This document shows positions 7,158 to 13,513 of a stretch of 14,126 nucleotides of DNA, one piece after another. How positions within the stretch are numbered: the first letter of the stretch is position 1; every line of letters begins with the position of its first letter. The notes under the pieces were generated by a model, which had not been told where the DNA came from, ran no database searches, and worked only from the letters and a program-made list of their open reading frames with translations. Source of the stretch: Dehalococcoidia bacterium (GTDB lineage Bacteria > Chloroflexota > Dehalococcoidia > Lucifugimonadales > SHYF01); contig SHYF01000028.1 in assembly GCA_009692985.1 (NCBI GenBank), positions 1 to 14,126 of the forward strand, read 5' to 3'. A program made the translations under genes and the position numbers.

Positions 7158-7298
7158 TGGACGAAACTCAGTGTAGATCCCTCTTAGACCCATTCGCGCC
7201 ATTGCTTCCACAATGAACCACGCCAGGTCATATTCCAGCAGCCACTCCCGCATCTACGGCGGCATCAGGTACCCCTGCTCTCGGTTCCAGCTCTTCAA
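7158..7298 (-). pseudogene. IS1182-like transposase N-terminal remnant with in-frame stop
   Basis: On the minus strand the frame reads LKSWNREQGYLMPP, a TAG stop, then MREWLLEYDLAWFIVEAMAR and GLRGIYTEFRP. This matches the start of IS1182-type transposases, whose N-termini read like (Y)xxxxxQGYLLPPSxREWLPExHLAWFxxDxVxxxDLxxxY. The TAG replaces the usual Ser after PP. After FRP (about 7158) similarity ends and the frame runs into the end of the CoA-transferase gene on the other strand. About 90% of the transposase is absent, so this is a dead remnant marking an old insertion. Identification rests on remembered family pattern, not a search. Confidence 0.68.
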
Positions 7299-7412
7299 GT
7301 GGTAAACCACACAAGTGTTGGAACTTTGCCTTGAATATCCACTACCGAAGGCTGCCACGGAGGTAGAACGCAAGTCAAGCGTTCAATGATGCTTGCGTTG
7401 GATAAGACGGTG

Positions 7413-7946
7413 CTACCGCCCCCGAAGCCTGTGATCCCAGAGATCCCGGACAGCATCGCCAAACAGGTTGAACCCCAGCACAACCAGCATGATCGCGAGG
7501 CCTGGAAAGACCGCCAGCCAGGGATTAATCAACATATAGTTAGAAGCATTGCCTGCTAGGTCACGGCCCCAGGAAGGATGGGGCGGTGGAACGCCAAGGC
7601 CTAGGAAGCTCAGGGAGGCCTCGGTCAGGATAGCGCCGCCCAGGGCCACGGAAGCGAGGATCAAGTACACCGATGCAGCATTAGGTAAGATATGGCGCAG
7701 CATGATACGAAGAGGAGAGACGCCGATTACCCTGGCCGCGTCGACGTACACGTTCTCTTTGACCGAGAGAGTGACGCCGCGACTGATGCGAGCGGATCCG
7801 GCGATCAGAGAAAAGGAGATGGCAAAGATCACCTGAGCCAGCCCGGCACCCAGCACAGACACGATTATCAGTGCCTTTAGGTGGTGTTCAGAGGCAGACG
7901 CGAAGAAAGCTTCTAGGAGCTGTGTGGCGGGGTGAGAGGTGGTCAT
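7413..7946 (-). pseudogene. C-terminal half of a DppC/OppC-type ABC transporter permease
   Basis: A 177-codon frame from ATG 7946 to TAG 7413. From about residue 26 it is a textbook binding-protein-dependent permease: IIVSVLGAGLAQVIFAI, then the EAA loop VYVDAARVIGVSPLRIML (about 67-84) ending HILPN, then ASLSFLGLGVPPPHPSWG and the family C-terminus DLWDHRLRGR. A full DppC/OppC has about 280-300 residues, so the first 110-120, with the first two or three membrane helices and the periplasmic loop, are missing. The frame stays open upstream to 8105 but that translation is not permease-like. GGAGGT sits 6 nt before the ATG, so a shortened product could be made. No partner permease, ATPase or binding protein is present, so function is doubtful. 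Most likely a truncated remnant. Confidence 0.82.
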
Positions 7947-8038
7947 GCCGCCACCTCCACGAGTAAGCGATTGACCCAGCTCTCCACCCCAAGTACAATG
8001 ATGCTGGATGGTAGGCGCGGGGTTGCCTGACCTCTGGG

Positions 8039-8059
8039 CGAATCCACTCGCCCCGACCA
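8039..8059 (+). tRNA. Possible 3' end of a tRNA-Pro gene without its body (att-like fragment)
   Basis: Read in order, the bases are CGAAT (last five of a TTCGAAT T-loop), CCACT (five-base T-stem strand), CGCCCCG (seven-base acceptor strand), A (discriminator) and CCA. Every segment has the exact length of a tRNA 3' end. A CGGGGnG acceptor with discriminator A is typical of bacterial tRNA-Pro. The upstream 60 nt do not supply a matching 5' acceptor or anticodon arm, so it is not a functional tRNA. Such 3' fragments are classical integration-site scars. A chance match is possible. Confidence 0.38.
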
Positions 8060-8116
8060 CTTTCTTACCCCTTCTGTAACGGCGTAGCCGAAATCTCTGT
8101 ACCAAGCGATCTTCGG

Positions 8117-8320
8117 CTACGTCGCGGCCAGTTCTTTGCCACGTACCTCAACACGCTCGAACATTTCGGCCACCAGCGATTCCATTTGACCATCTGGTAC
8201 TCGTGGATGCTGCCACGATGCAGGGATGTCAGATAGCAATCGTGCCGCCATCGCCAGCTCTGGTACAACAGAAATGGAATCATTTTGACGCAACGCCGTG
8301 TGGTAGTTCTCTGACCAGGA
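8117..8320 (-). pseudogene. Possible C-terminal tail of a large serine recombinase
   Basis: The minus frame gives AARLLSDIPASW (about 8254-8219), followed 12 residues later by SLVAEMFERVEVRGKELAA, then a TAG stop at 8117. Large serine recombinases end their coiled-coil/zinc-ribbon region with a similar pattern, A..LL.DLP.LW.....ER..L....FE.V.V....I.A. Only about 65 codons are related and the catalytic resolvase domain is absent, so this would be a remnant. No ribosome binding site or convincing start is present. The nearby tRNA-like 3' end fits an integration scar. Identification is by remembered pattern and moderate at best. Confidence 0.38.
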
Positions 8321-8450
8321 AGGGGTGAGAAAGGGCGCAAGTCCTTGCGCCCCTCCGGGGGACACTCCCAGACATTTGCCCCTTCGGCTCACTCAGGGTA
8401 AGCTCCGGGGCGAAGCCTCTTTGGACTCCCCTTTTCACCAGCCTGCTAAG
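8311..8450 (+). repeat. GC-rich repeat, truncated copy of the MITE-like element at 9921-10068
   Basis: It shares in the same order and orientation with 9972-10068: CCAGGAAGGGG (8315-8325), a GGGGG...CCCAGAC block (from 8357), GGACTCC (8423-8429) with a following T-rich CTTTT, and the terminal CCTGCTA (8442-8448). It lacks the left terminal repeat found in the other copy, so it is 5'-truncated. It contains its own perfect hairpin (8333-8352). The stop codon of the minus-strand MFS gene (TAG, 8448-8446) lies inside its right terminal repeat. Confidence 0.62.
8333..8352 (-). terminator. Hairpin downstream of MFS gene 1, possible terminator
   Basis: GGGCGCAAG (8333-8341) and CTTGCGCCC (8344-8352) form a perfect 9-bp inverted repeat with only two bases between. 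In minus-strand sense it lies about 95 nt after the MFS stop and is followed by TTTCTC, a weak T-tract. It could act as a Rho-independent terminator for the MFS transcript, or it may just be part of the repeat. Confidence 0.4.
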
Positions 8451-9777
8451 CAAGATGGATCGTGGCGTCCTGAGTCGCCCTCCGAGGGGGCTTAGGAGGC
8501 TTGACAAGAAGGAAGCTGATAGCTCCCAGGGCGCTTACAAAGGCAAGGATGATGAAAGCCAACCGATAGTTTCCCTGCCAGTCTGCCATGAATCCGGCGA
8601 ATACAGGCGCAATGATAGACAGAGCCGTTGTAATTAATGACGACGAACCAACGATTTTCCCGAAATGGGTCCGGCCAAAGTAGTCGCCTCGGATAGAGAA
8701 CATCAGGGGACCTCGTATTCCCCAGGAGATGCCGAAGAGAACTGCGTACCCCATGGCAAGTCCCAAGGAGTGGGCCAGCGCGAACATTGCGAGAGCCACA
8801 GATCCCATCAGGTTGCCAATGGCGGCGATGTACCGCTTGTCAAACCGGTCGCCGACAAGCCCTACCAGGAAACGTCCGGCGATGTTCACAATGTTGAGGA
8901 CGGTTACTACCAGGGCCGCCGATGCGCTGCTCAAACCGACCCCGTCTGACATTTCCATATGAGCGAACTGGTGAGTGGTTACAGCGCCCACGACCATTAC
9001 AGAGAAGCCGTGCCCCATGCCGATAAGCCAGAATGCAGGAGTGCGTATCGCCTCGCCCAGTGTGAAGTCCACCCTGCCCAGCGCGGCTGCCGGGGAAGCC
9101 TTCGTCTTGAGCTCCAGTTCCGGCGGGTCACCGGGGACGGCCTCTTGGTCACCGTCGGGCCGCAGCCCGTACTGTTCTGGCCTGTGACGCATCAGCAGTC
9201 CAATGGGTATACCGACTACCCAGGAGAAACCGCCCGCAGCGATAGCAGCCTCGCGCCAACCAAAGACGACAATGGCCCACACAAGGATGGGGACCAGAAT
9301 GACACCGCCGAAACCCTGACCAGTCTGGGAAAGGGAGAGGGCCATAGTGCGCCTGCGACGGAACCAGTAGTTGACGGCCGTTGACACGACCACGAAGCCA
9401 GCTATGCTAGATCCTAACGCAATAACAATGAAGGCCATGTAGTACATCCACAGGGAGTGGACGAAACCCAGGAAGATCAGACCGCTCCCAAAAATCGCCA
9501 TGCCGGAGACGACCATTACTCTGGGGCCAACTCGGTCCACCAACATACCTTCAATTGGGCTTAGCAGCCCGCTTTCAACCTGGGTCAGTGACCGGGCTAC
9601 AGAAAGAGTGCTCTTGCTCCAGCCGAACTCGTTCTGCAGGGGCAGGATGAAAGCGCCGAAGCCTTGCCCGCCCAGGCCCGACACGATCATCTGGTTGACC
9701 ATGGCTGAAAAGACAACCACCCATCCGTAGAAGATTCTCTTCGGGCGTGGTGAGGGACGGACTTGGAGCAATGACAA
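8446..9777 (-). CDS. MFS transporter, OFA/monocarboxylate type (1)
   Basis: A 443-residue, 12-helix integral membrane protein. The only start giving the complete first helix is TTG at 9777, with GAGGT about 9 nt upstream (a second TTG two codons later is the alternative). Features: RIFYGWVVV at 14-22, the FGWSKSTLS segment at 51-59 typical of the OFA/MCT branch, MFS motif A GMLVDRVGPR at 77-86, a central cytosolic loop with RPEQYGLRPDG, and a motif A-like GLVGDRFDKR in the second half. Relatives carry monocarboxylates or oxalate/formate-like anions by proton symport or exchange. The substrate here is unknown. It is divergent from a paralogue at 10185. Its stop codon falls within the right end of a MITE-related repeat, so the last residues (ATIHLA) may have been altered by insertion. 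Confidence 0.94.
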   Translation of the reverse strand: MSLLQVRPSPRPKRIFYGWVVVFSAMVNQMIVSGLGGQGFGAFILPLQNEFGWSKSTLSVARSLTQVESGLLSPIEGMLVDRVGPRVMVVSGMAIFGSGLIFLGFVHSLWMYYMAFIVIALGSSIAGFVVVSTAVNYWFRRRRTMALSLSQTGQGFGGVILVPILVWAIVVFGWREAAIAAGGFSWVVGIPIGLLMRHRPEQYGLRPDGDQEAVPGDPPELELKTKASPAAALGRVDFTLGEAIRTPAFWLIGMGHGFSVMVVGAVTTHQFAHMEMSDGVGLSSASAALVVTVLNIVNIAGRFLVGLVGDRFDKRYIAAIGNLMGSVALAMFALAHSLGLAMGYAVLFGISWGIRGPLMFSIRGDYFGRTHFGKIVGSSSLITTALSIIAPVFAGFMADWQGNYRLAFIILAFVSALGAISFLLVKPPKPPRRATQDATIHLA

Positions 9778-9855
9778 GGCGAGCTACCTCAAAGGCCTTG
9801 AAGATTACGGTGGATCACTTCAGTTGGCAAGAGAGGCCATGCCAAGGCGAGAGCC

Positions 9856-9868
9856 TATTGCCGCAATA
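9856..9868. promoter_or_regulatory. 13-nt palindrome upstream of MFS gene 1, possible operator
   Basis: TATTGC-C-GCAATA is a perfect 6+1+6 palindrome 79 bp upstream of the TTG start of the minus-strand transporter. It lies downstream of the possible -10 (TACAAT, minus) in the transcribed leader, the place of a blocking operator. The binding protein is unknown. Confidence 0.33.
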
Positions 9869-9920
9869 CGCTTTGCTGGCTAATAGGGCCGTGGCAATTG
9901 TACCACGCGCTGCAGCAGCG

Positions 9921-10068
9921 CTAGCAGGTGATGAAAAACTCCCTCGACTATCCCCCTGACCCCCTTTCTGGCCAGGAAGGGGGTAAAAGGTAAATCTGGG
10001 GGGTACCCCCAGACCCCCACCAAAGGGGCTTCGCCCCTCTGGACTCCTCTTTTTCAGCTACCTGCTAG
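9921..10068. mobile_element. 148-bp MITE-like element with terminal inverted repeats
   Basis: The left end (9921) reads CTAGCAGGT-GA-TGAAAAA. The right end, read inward from 10068 on the minus strand, is CTAGCAGGT-AGC-TGAAAAA: nine identical terminal bases plus a shared TGAAAAA. Inside are strong GC hairpins: CCCCTTTCTGG/CCAGGAAGGGG, TCTGGGGG-GTA-CCCCCAGA (9995-10013) and AGGGGC-TTC-GCCCCT (10024-10038), the last followed by a TTTTT run at 10050-10054, which is terminator-like on the plus strand. It has no coding capacity. A related truncated copy lies at 8311-8450. I see no obvious target-site duplication. The type is inferred from structure. Confidence 0.65.
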
Positions 10069-10115
10069 GTTAGTGTGTGGAATGGGAAACATTCCTATAG
10101 ACGCTTGCACAATGG

Positions 10116-10144
10116 TTGCGCTCCTTCGAGAAGATTCGTATTAT
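10116..10144 (+). promoter_or_regulatory. Candidate promoter of MFS gene 2
   Basis: TTGCGC (10116-10121) and TATTAT (10139-10144) are separated by exactly 17 nt. The -10 matches consensus at 5 of 6, the -35 at 3 of 6. It is followed by an A/T-rich leader of about 35 nt to the ATG at 10185 and preceded by the inverted repeat GGAATG/CATTCC at 10079-10095. Confidence 0.38.
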
Positions 10145-10184
10145 CTTTTTTTGGGCTACCCAAATACGCTGAATCAAAATCCTA

Positions 10185-11480
10185 ATGAAACGCCCACCAA
10201 CTTTTCCTGTTCCTATTCCTTCCAGCGTTTACTACGGCTGGATCATTGTTGGCGTTGCCCTAGCCATGAACCTTGCAGCAGCAGCAACTAACCCTGTCAT
10301 CTTCTCCTTCTTTATCGGGCCTATGAGCGAAGACTTGGGTTGGAGCCGGAGCACACTGTCGTGGGCTGTTACTTTCAGGATAGCCGCAGGAGGCGTTCTT
10401 GCACCCTTGCTGGGCGCTATGGTGGACAGGTTCGGTGTCCGGTGGCTGGGAACGTTGGCCGGTCTCTTAGCAGGAGGATGTCTCATTGGTTTTGCCTTTG
10501 TTCACCAGGCGTGGCAGCTTTACCTATTGGCAGGCCTCTCGGGCGCTAGTGGATTTGGGGGGCCGGTGATCCCGAATGTGGCGGTAGCTAAATGGTTCGA
10601 ACTTAAGCGAGGACGCGCCCTGGCTATTGCAACAGTAGGAATGCCGGGCGGCACTATCATGGGGATTTTCCTGGCACAGTGGCTTATTGACTACGTGGGC
10701 TGGCGACAGGCGGGGATAACGTTCGGCGTCCTTCTATGCGCCCTGGCAGCACCGCTGTGCGCGTGGTTCATGCGCCGGACGCCGGAAGAGATGGGGCTCA
10801 ACCCAGATGGAGCAAAGGAGACACATAATCCCGCCATCACACTACATGGCGCTTCTCAATTGGGCACAAGCGTAGACTGGACGACCCGCCAGGCTCTCCG
10901 TAGCAGCACATTGTGGCTTATTGTGCTGGCTATGGCTCTATCAGGTGTGGCTCTGACTGGCACGCTAGTGCACCGTGTAGCGTTCTGGAGGGAAAGCGGG
11001 ATGTCACCGTCGTTGGTGGCATTTGGCACCGCGATGGATCCATTCACTATGATCTTTTCGGTCCTGGCTTTCGGAATCCTGGGTGAGCAAGTGCGGACGC
11101 GCTACCTAGGGCTAATGGGCGGCGCAGGACTGGCATTGTCCATGCTCCCCATGGTGTTTGCCATGGGCAATGCTTACTCCATCCTGGCCAACAATATCAC
11201 GTGGGGCATAATGGCTGGCACATACATAACATGCATGAATTTGATCTGGCCAAACTACTTTGGCAGGAAGTCTCTGGGCAGTATCAGTGGTATTACCTTG
11301 CCCATCTCCGTCGGCGCTTCCGGGTTGGGCCCGCCTCTCTTCGGGTATCTGCTGGACGTGGGTGTAACCTATACTGTCTTGTGGACGGTTTCGCTGGTAA
11401 TGCTCCTGGCTGTGGGCGCATTGCTCTTCTTGGCGAAGCCACCTTCACTCAAGCAAAGCAAGATCAGCACAGCAGGATAA
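10185..11480 (+). CDS. MFS transporter, OFA/monocarboxylate type (2)
   Basis: A 431-residue, 12-helix membrane protein, starting MKRPPTFPVPIPSSVYYGWI. The ATG at 10185 precedes the first helix by about 17 residues, as in relatives, although no strong Shine-Dalgarno site is visible. YYGWIIVGV (16-24), LGWSRSTLSWA (51-61) and motif A GAMVDRFGVR (77-86) fall at the same positions as in the divergent paralogue, and both have a central loop with an R(T/P)PE..GL.PDG motif. It is therefore a homologous carrier, probably of a carboxylate or similar anion; the exact substrate is unknown. It is divergently oriented from MFS gene 1 with a MITE-like element between them. The RNase D gene follows after 122 bp in the same direction but has its own ribosome binding site and an unrelated function. 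Confidence 0.95.
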   Translation: MKRPPTFPVPIPSSVYYGWIIVGVALAMNLAAAATNPVIFSFFIGPMSEDLGWSRSTLSWAVTFRIAAGGVLAPLLGAMVDRFGVRWLGTLAGLLAGGCLIGFAFVHQAWQLYLLAGLSGASGFGGPVIPNVAVAKWFELKRGRALAIATVGMPGGTIMGIFLAQWLIDYVGWRQAGITFGVLLCALAAPLCAWFMRRTPEEMGLNPDGAKETHNPAITLHGASQLGTSVDWTTRQALRSSTLWLIVLAMALSGVALTGTLVHRVAFWRESGMSPSLVAFGTAMDPFTMIFSVLAFGILGEQVRTRYLGLMGGAGLALSMLPMVFAMGNAYSILANNITWGIMAGTYITCMNLIWPNYFGRKSLGSISGITLPISVGASGLGPPLFGYLLDVGVTYTVLWTVSLVMLLAVGALLFLAKPPSLKQSKISTAG

Positions 11481-11602
11481 CAGTAGAGGTGTTGGTCATC
11501 AGGAGCAGGCGGCCACGGCATTGTCCGCAGAGCCAATACCATGCAAGAGACGCTCAAAGCTCTTATCTCTACAATAGGCCCGTAGGAGTTGAGGTTTTTA
11601 CT

Positions 11603-12739
11603 GTGAACCAAATTACGAACCTTCCGGTGCAGACCATCACCAGCGGCAATCAGCTTGCCGCCGCGGTAAAGGCTATGCATCTAGAGCCTGCCATTGCGCT
11701 GGATACCGAGTCCAACAGCTTTTTCCACTATCCAGAACAGCTGTGCCTGGTGCAAATTGCGACGAGCCGCGTCGTTGTTATCGTGGATCCGTTGGTCTTC
11801 AGCGAGGTGCTGCCATTGAAAGGCCTGCTGGCCAGCCCTGTCGTCCAGAAGATAATCCATGCTGCTGATTACGATGTACGTAGCTTGGACAGGGCCTGGG
11901 GATTCCGTGTGGCCAATATCTACGATACCAACCTTGCTGCGCGATTCGCCGGGATGACGCAATTAGGGCTGGCGGGCCTTGCACAGGAACTTCTCGGCGT
12001 CAGGCTGAACAAGGAGAAACGCCTGCAGCGATCCGACTGGGGCCAAAGGCCGCTAAGCCGGGAGGCGATGGAGTACGCCGCCGGTGACGTCCGCTACCTG
12101 GTGGCCATCCGCGATGAGCTGGACAAGCGGTTGCGATTGTTAGACAGGGCGAAATGGGTTGCTGAGGAGTTTACGCGTCTGGAGGAAATCCGCTATGAGC
12201 CACCTGACCCGGAGTCGGCATTCCTTGCCGTCAAAGGAAGCCGTGACCTAAGCCCGAGCGGGCTGGCGGTACTGCGCACCCTGTTCGCCTTTCGGGATAT
12301 GGAAGCTCTGCGCCAGGGCAGGCCGCACTTCCGAGTCTTTGGGGATTCCACACTCGTCTATCTGGCCGCCAATCCAGAGGCCGATCTGGCCCAGACGCCC
12401 GGCCTTGGTGCCGCGGGCCTGCAGAGGTTTGGCCCATCACTCCAGCATGCGGTCAAGGAGGGCAAAGCAGCACCGCCATACCACAGGCCGCGTCCGGCAC
12501 AGCGGTGGGAAAGGCCAACCCAGGAGCAGATAGCCCGCCTGCAAATGTTGAAGGCTTGGCGTTCCGCCCTGGGGGCGCGGCTGTCTATAGACCCCTCCCT
12601 CTTGTGGCCTATGGCCAGCCTGGAGCGGCTTGCCGGTCAGACGAGTGCGCTGGACGCCGAGCTGGCAGCGCCAGGGGTGCGCGCATGGCAGATTCAGGAG
12701 TTTGGCGCGTCTCTTAGAAAGCTCCTGGTCACAACCTGA
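11603..12739 (+). CDS. rnd: Ribonuclease D
   Basis: A 378-residue 3'-5' exoribonuclease of the DEDD-y family. The open frame extends far upstream (to 11201, overlapping the MFS gene), but homology starts at the GTG at 11603 (VNQITNLPVQTI), which has GAGG about 9 nt before it. The catalytic residues are present: D34 and E36 in ALDTES (Exo I), D91 in HAADYDVRSL (Exo II), and Y158/D162 in YAAGDVRYL (Exo III, YxxxD). An HRDC domain follows at about 218-286 (LAVLRTLFAFRDMEAL through FGPSLQHAV), and a second HRDC-like segment occupies the C-terminus (about 305-375). RNase D trims tRNA and other stable RNA 3' ends in the cytosol. Length and domain order are normal for bacteria. It is functionally unrelated to its neighbours and looks like a housekeeping gene. 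Confidence 0.97.
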   Translation: MNQITNLPVQTITSGNQLAAAVKAMHLEPAIALDTESNSFFHYPEQLCLVQIATSRVVVIVDPLVFSEVLPLKGLLASPVVQKIIHAADYDVRSLDRAWGFRVANIYDTNLAARFAGMTQLGLAGLAQELLGVRLNKEKRLQRSDWGQRPLSREAMEYAAGDVRYLVAIRDELDKRLRLLDRAKWVAEEFTRLEEIRYEPPDPESAFLAVKGSRDLSPSGLAVLRTLFAFRDMEALRQGRPHFRVFGDSTLVYLAANPEADLAQTPGLGAAGLQRFGPSLQHAVKEGKAAPPYHRPRPAQRWERPTQEQIARLQMLKAWRSALGARLSIDPSLLWPMASLERLAGQTSALDAELAAPGVRAWQIQEFGASLRKLLVTT

Positions 12740-12822
12740 ACAGGCCAGCCAGATGTAAATCGTTTTGGGCCGCACCCTTGATATACAAAGAATGTGGTTG
12801 TGTCAATGTGCAGGTGGGAAAA

Positions 12823-13017
12823 CTAGCCTGCCAACAGCTTCTTTAGGTTGTTGGCGAACTCCTGGAATATGCCGTCGGCCTTGCGCTTGATGAGCGGCTG
12901 GCCCAGCTCGCTCAGGTGTCCCATGAGCTGCAAGTCGGCGTTGATGCGCAGCTCGCTTTGCCCGTCCGGCGCATCCGACACCAGCGCCTCTATGCGGGCT
13001 CTCGCGCCGCCGCCCAC
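12823..13017 (-). pseudogene. C-terminal fragment of a CoxG-like (SRPBCC) protein
   Basis: The minus frame ends at TAG 12823 and reads GGGARARIEALVSDAPDGQS, then ELRINADLQLMGHLSELGQP and LIKRKADGIFQEFANNLKKL. This is the C-terminal third of the carbon-monoxide-dehydrogenase subunit G family (SRPBCC fold), whose members end with a (T/E)x(L/V)xY/I..(D/E)..(L/V)(S/G)G.(L/I)AQLG..(L/V)I...A......F pattern. CoxG proteins have about 150-200 residues, and the N-terminal two thirds, including the ligand-cavity strands, are absent: upstream in frame lie unrelated residues and a stop at about 13070. The only near start is a GTG at 13017. It is probably a relic. No cox/molybdenum hydroxylase genes are nearby. 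Confidence 0.68.
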
Positions 13018-13071
13018 GCGCCCGAGAAGGTATACAGAGCGTTGTAGGAGAAGAAAAGTAGGAAGAACGTT

Positions 13072-13236
13072 CTAAGATGAAATCCCATAGTAGGTCATTG
13101 ACTGTAGGGCCATGACAGCATCTATATGGTGGAGCTTTACTTGCGGGGGCACCCGGGCAGCGATAGGCGCATAGTTGACAATGGTATGGACGTTGCAAGC
13201 TACCAGGCGGTCAATGACCCCCTGGGCATAAGGCAC
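13072..13236 (-). pseudogene. rex: C-terminal fragment of redox-sensing repressor Rex
   Basis: The minus frame, closed by TAG at 13072, reads VPYAQGVIDRLVACNVHTIV, NYAPIAARVPPQV and KLHHIDAVMALQSMTYYG. This parallels the end of Rex repressors (VPA..AQ...DRLV..GIK.ILNF.P..L.VP......HIDL..ELQSL.YF), the Rossmann NADH-binding domain and dimer-swap helix. Only about 50 of the usual 210 residues remain. The winged-helix DNA-binding domain and the GxGxxG NAD loop are gone, so it cannot regulate. The frame upstream (to a TTG at 13281) is unrelated sequence. It lies just upstream, on the same strand, of the CoxG fragment, suggesting the remains of a once larger gene set. Confidence 0.78.
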
Positions 13237-13513
13237 CGGCCAGTATCTTTCCACAGAATGGCGCAGAAACCATCGTTCCAAACTCTACAACCTTGAGCCA
13301 GTTGACCGGCCCGCCGGTATTGGAACGCATTTATTGCCCTGTTGTCCTCGGCCCTTGCTTCTTATTCTCTGGAAACCAGAGCTGCTACATCACCCAGTGG
13401 AACGCAATCACGGCGCTCCTGGTGGGCGTGTTGCGCCGCGGGCGGGTTTGCATCCGCTATTCCTAGCTTTCATAGCCATGCCCAAGTATATGCCAGGCTT
13501 CTCTAGCAGTCCG
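13237..13513. other. 277-bp stretch with no recognisable gene
   Basis: Between the Rex fragment and the DUF5666-like gene. I see no coding signal that I can assign on either strand. A small inverted repeat CTCTGG-AAA-CCAGAG lies at 13367-13381. It may serve as a terminator-like hairpin for the minus-strand gene, but no T-run follows. Confidence 0.4.

Larger units (their letters stand above)
9778..10184. other. Divergent intergenic region between two MFS genes
   Basis: This 407-bp stretch has no gene. It holds the 13-nt palindrome TATTGCCGCAATA (9856-9868) and the inverted repeat GCGCTG-CAG-CAGCGC (9907-9921), the MITE-like element (9921-10068), a GGAATG/CATTCC inverted repeat (10079-10095) and a promoter candidate for the plus-strand MFS gene (10116-10144). 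On the minus strand TACAAT (9903-9898) could be a -10 for MFS gene 1, directly beside the GCGCTG repeat, but no good -35 accompanies it. Confidence 0.55.

Noticed and set aside
8039..8105. Reading the upstream extension of the permease frame (residues like VVGASGF) as part of the protein
   Set aside because: That peptide is what the antisense of a tRNA 3' end encodes; it is not permease sequence and supports a tRNA-derived fragment instead.
11201..11602. N-terminal extension of the RNase D frame overlapping the MFS gene
   Set aside because: It overlaps the coding end of MFS gene 2, shows no RNase D homology, and a GTG with a good ribosome site at 11603 marks the family start.
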